NCBI GenBank assembly: GCA_021160355.1
Contig: JAGHCS010000009.1
Coordinates: 1 to 17,154, forward strand
Direction of reading: 5' to 3'
DNA from: Candidatus Cloacimonadota bacterium
GTDB lineage: Bacteria; Cloacimonadota; Cloacimonadia; JGIOTU-2
Length of the DNA stretch: 17,154 bases
Below, in pieces: positions 15,762-17,154 of the stretch. The stretch's first letter is position 1, and each line of letters begins with the position of its first letter. A program made the position numbers and the translations under genes. The notes beneath the pieces are model-generated. The model searched no databases. It worked only from the letters and a program-made list of their open reading frames with translations, and was not told where the DNA came from.

Positions 15762-17027
15762 TTACATGTTTGTCGGGAAAATAATTACATCTTCTTTTTC
15801 CTTTTCACTTTCTGTCTTTGGTTTCTCAACAGTATGTATACCAGATTGATGTTTATCATTCCCAAAACTATTTAATAATTTATTTGTTGCATTACTCTCT
15901 GATTTTTTGGCAAATTTATTTAAGTCTTTATTGCCATCAAAAAATCCATTCTTGATAAAATAATTAAGTTTCATCTCAAATGCAATTGGATCTTTTGCTC
16001 TTATATCCATAGCTGCACTAATAGGCACCTCTCTACCATTCCTGCTTTCATAACGTACAGGAACAGTCATCATCTCTTCAATCTTTATCTTTTCCGCTTT
16101 AGTAACTTCAATACCAGGAAATATTTCTTTCACCTCAGAAACCATCTTGGTTATATTCGCTCTTGTTTTTTCATTTTGTTTTTCCCTTGCTTCCTGATTT
16201 GCTTTAGCTGCCATCTCGATATCCTTTTCTTCTTTCTCGATAGCTGCATTAATATCAACCAACCCATCCTTTGACTCTTCAAATAATTCTTCATCCTGTA
16301 CAGCCTTCTCAACAAACTTCCCAATCTTAGCTTCAGTAAAACCTTTCATCCTTAAAGATTCCGAATAAGTTTCTTTTTGAAGTTCTTCATTATCTTTAAG
16401 ATCCTTTTCGCTTATAGAAGCATACCTATCTTTATAAGATATTATATCACGTACAGTTTCGAAAGGAATTCCTTTATCTAATGATTTAAGAAAATCCTGT
16501 GCCATTGGACTGAGAGACTTTTTATATTGATCAATGCCGGTACTGATAGATTCTTTTATCTGCATAGCAATATGTTCATCTATCTTATCCAAGGCTTCTG
16601 CCGGCTTTAAATCTTTAATATCATCAAGATTAAAATTGGGAAGTACACCTTTATCTTGAAGAGACGCAGCATGGAGATAGACAGAAGACTCTCCTTCATT
16701 TGGCGTACCTCCCAGTTTCTTATCATCTTTTATCTCTTCTGATTTTTGTTCTCCACCTGCTGCTTGTGTATTATCAACCTGAATAGTGTCAGGTTTTTTA
16801 GGTTCTTGTTTGATTTCAGGTTTATTACCTGGTTCTGTAGATTCTTCTTTGGCACCACTTTGTATATTCTGAGTACCTTCTCCTTTGTCACCTGCATCCG
16901 ATTGTATCTCCATTTTAACCTTTTCCAGTTCTTCAGAGGTTTGATCAACCGTGATCAGATTCTCCTCAATACTATCTGTGTCGATAGTGTTGAAAAGTTC
17001 ATTTTGACTTTGCTGCTTTTGATCCAT
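15762..17027 (-). CDS. Probable capsid scaffolding protein
   Basis: This 421 aa protein is highly charged and mostly helical. The first 120 residues are low-complexity and probably disordered (many E, K, Q, D, T). Residues of about 120-290 are helical, with SVYLHAASLQDKGVLPNF and then a coiled-coil-like acidic/basic stretch (AAIEKEEKDIEMAAKANQEA). The C-terminal third has basic helices (KNGFFDGNKDLNKFAKK) that could contact the capsid protein. Its place 27 bp upstream of the capsid gene is the usual place of a scaffold gene. No protease active-site pattern is seen, so maturation cleavage, if any, needs another protein. The ATG has a strong SD (AAAGGAG, eight bases away). Confidence 0.72.
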   Translation of the reverse strand: MDQKQQSQNELFNTIDTDSIEENLITVDQTSEELEKVKMEIQSDAGDKGEGTQNIQSGAKEESTEPGNKPEIKQEPKKPDTIQVDNTQAAGGEQKSEEIKDDKKLGGTPNEGESSVYLHAASLQDKGVLPNFNLDDIKDLKPAEALDKIDEHIAMQIKESISTGIDQYKKSLSPMAQDFLKSLDKGIPFETVRDIISYKDRYASISEKDLKDNEELQKETYSESLRMKGFTEAKIGKFVEKAVQDEELFEESKDGLVDINAAIEKEEKDIEMAAKANQEAREKQNEKTRANITKMVSEVKEIFPGIEVTKAEKIKIEEMMTVPVRYESRNGREVPISAAMDIRAKDPIAFEMKLNYFIKNGFFDGNKDLNKFAKKSESNATNKLLNSFGNDKHQSGIHTVEKPKTESEKEKEDVIIFPTNM

Positions 17028-17035
17028 AAAAATTT

Positions 17036-17042
17036 CTCCTTT
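17036..17042 (-). promoter_or_regulatory. Strong Shine-Dalgarno site of the scaffold gene
   Basis: The minus strand reads AAAGGAG eight bases before the ATG. Upstream to the window edge (17043-17154) the DNA is very AT-rich with no gene that can be supported; a promoter may lie there but no clear consensus is visible. Confidence 0.65.
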
Positions 17043-17154
17043 GCTTTTACAAGTTTAATAATTAGAAAATAAATGCACAACAGTGTCACCAATACTGCCT
17101 TTGTTTATATAAGTTTTTCCTTTATAGAGATTTTTATATATAATTAAATTATAT

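Noticed and set aside
17043..17154. Possible Bacteroidota-type promoter (TAAACTTG near the scaffold gene with an upstream TTGTG)
   Set aside because: The match to TAnnTTTG is imperfect and the region is so AT-rich that chance matches are likely.

Overview
This window looks like part of the virion-protein region of a double-stranded DNA tailed phage, read entirely on the minus strand. Transcription runs from about 17.03 kb down to position 1 and off the left edge. The DNA is AT-rich. Most starts have A/T-rich leaders and no Shine-Dalgarno (SD) sequence; only three genes have a strong one (421 aa, 126 aa and 253 aa). That pattern, and a capsid and scaffold pair of the type seen in crAss-like and related phages, suggest a host in the Bacteroidota. 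TAA, TAG and TGA all end genes here, so the standard code is used. No tRNA, integrase, transposase or CRISPR array is visible.

In transcription order, the head module comes first. It holds a scaffold-like acidic coiled-coil protein (15762-17027) and the major capsid protein (14250-15734). Two consecutive reading pieces follow (13819-14199 and 13312-13752). They lie in the same frame and are separated by a single TAA, so they are probably one protein family split by a stop codon. Next are four related genes of 236, 285, 294 and 237 aa (10107-13305). They share N- and C-terminal signatures and probably form adaptor, ring or connector layers; the middle two are a clear tandem duplication. A small 82 aa protein with a NUMOD1-like DNA-binding end follows, then a 433 aa putative major virion or tail protein.

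A gap of about 100 bp with a possible terminator and a strong SD then opens a second block that looks like the adsorption apparatus. It contains a 253 aa protein with an inserted small beta domain. It also contains an 872 aa mosaic fibre with collagen-like stretches, a chitin-binding-type module and ten 14-residue YadA-head-type repeats, and a 279 aa leucine-rich-repeat protein of the DUF285/BspA kind. Next comes a 798 aa protein with three glycosyltransferase domains (GT2, a second GT-A fold and a GT29 sialyltransferase-like domain) around TPR repeats. Two small proteins follow, and last a fibre protein with three 73-residue repeats and a lectin-like domain that is cut by the window edge.

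The most interesting reading is that the glycosyltransferase, sitting among fibre genes, decorates the threonine-rich collagen fibre or another virion surface protein. That is inference from gene context and motif content. No database search was possible, and family names rest on motifs recognised by eye.
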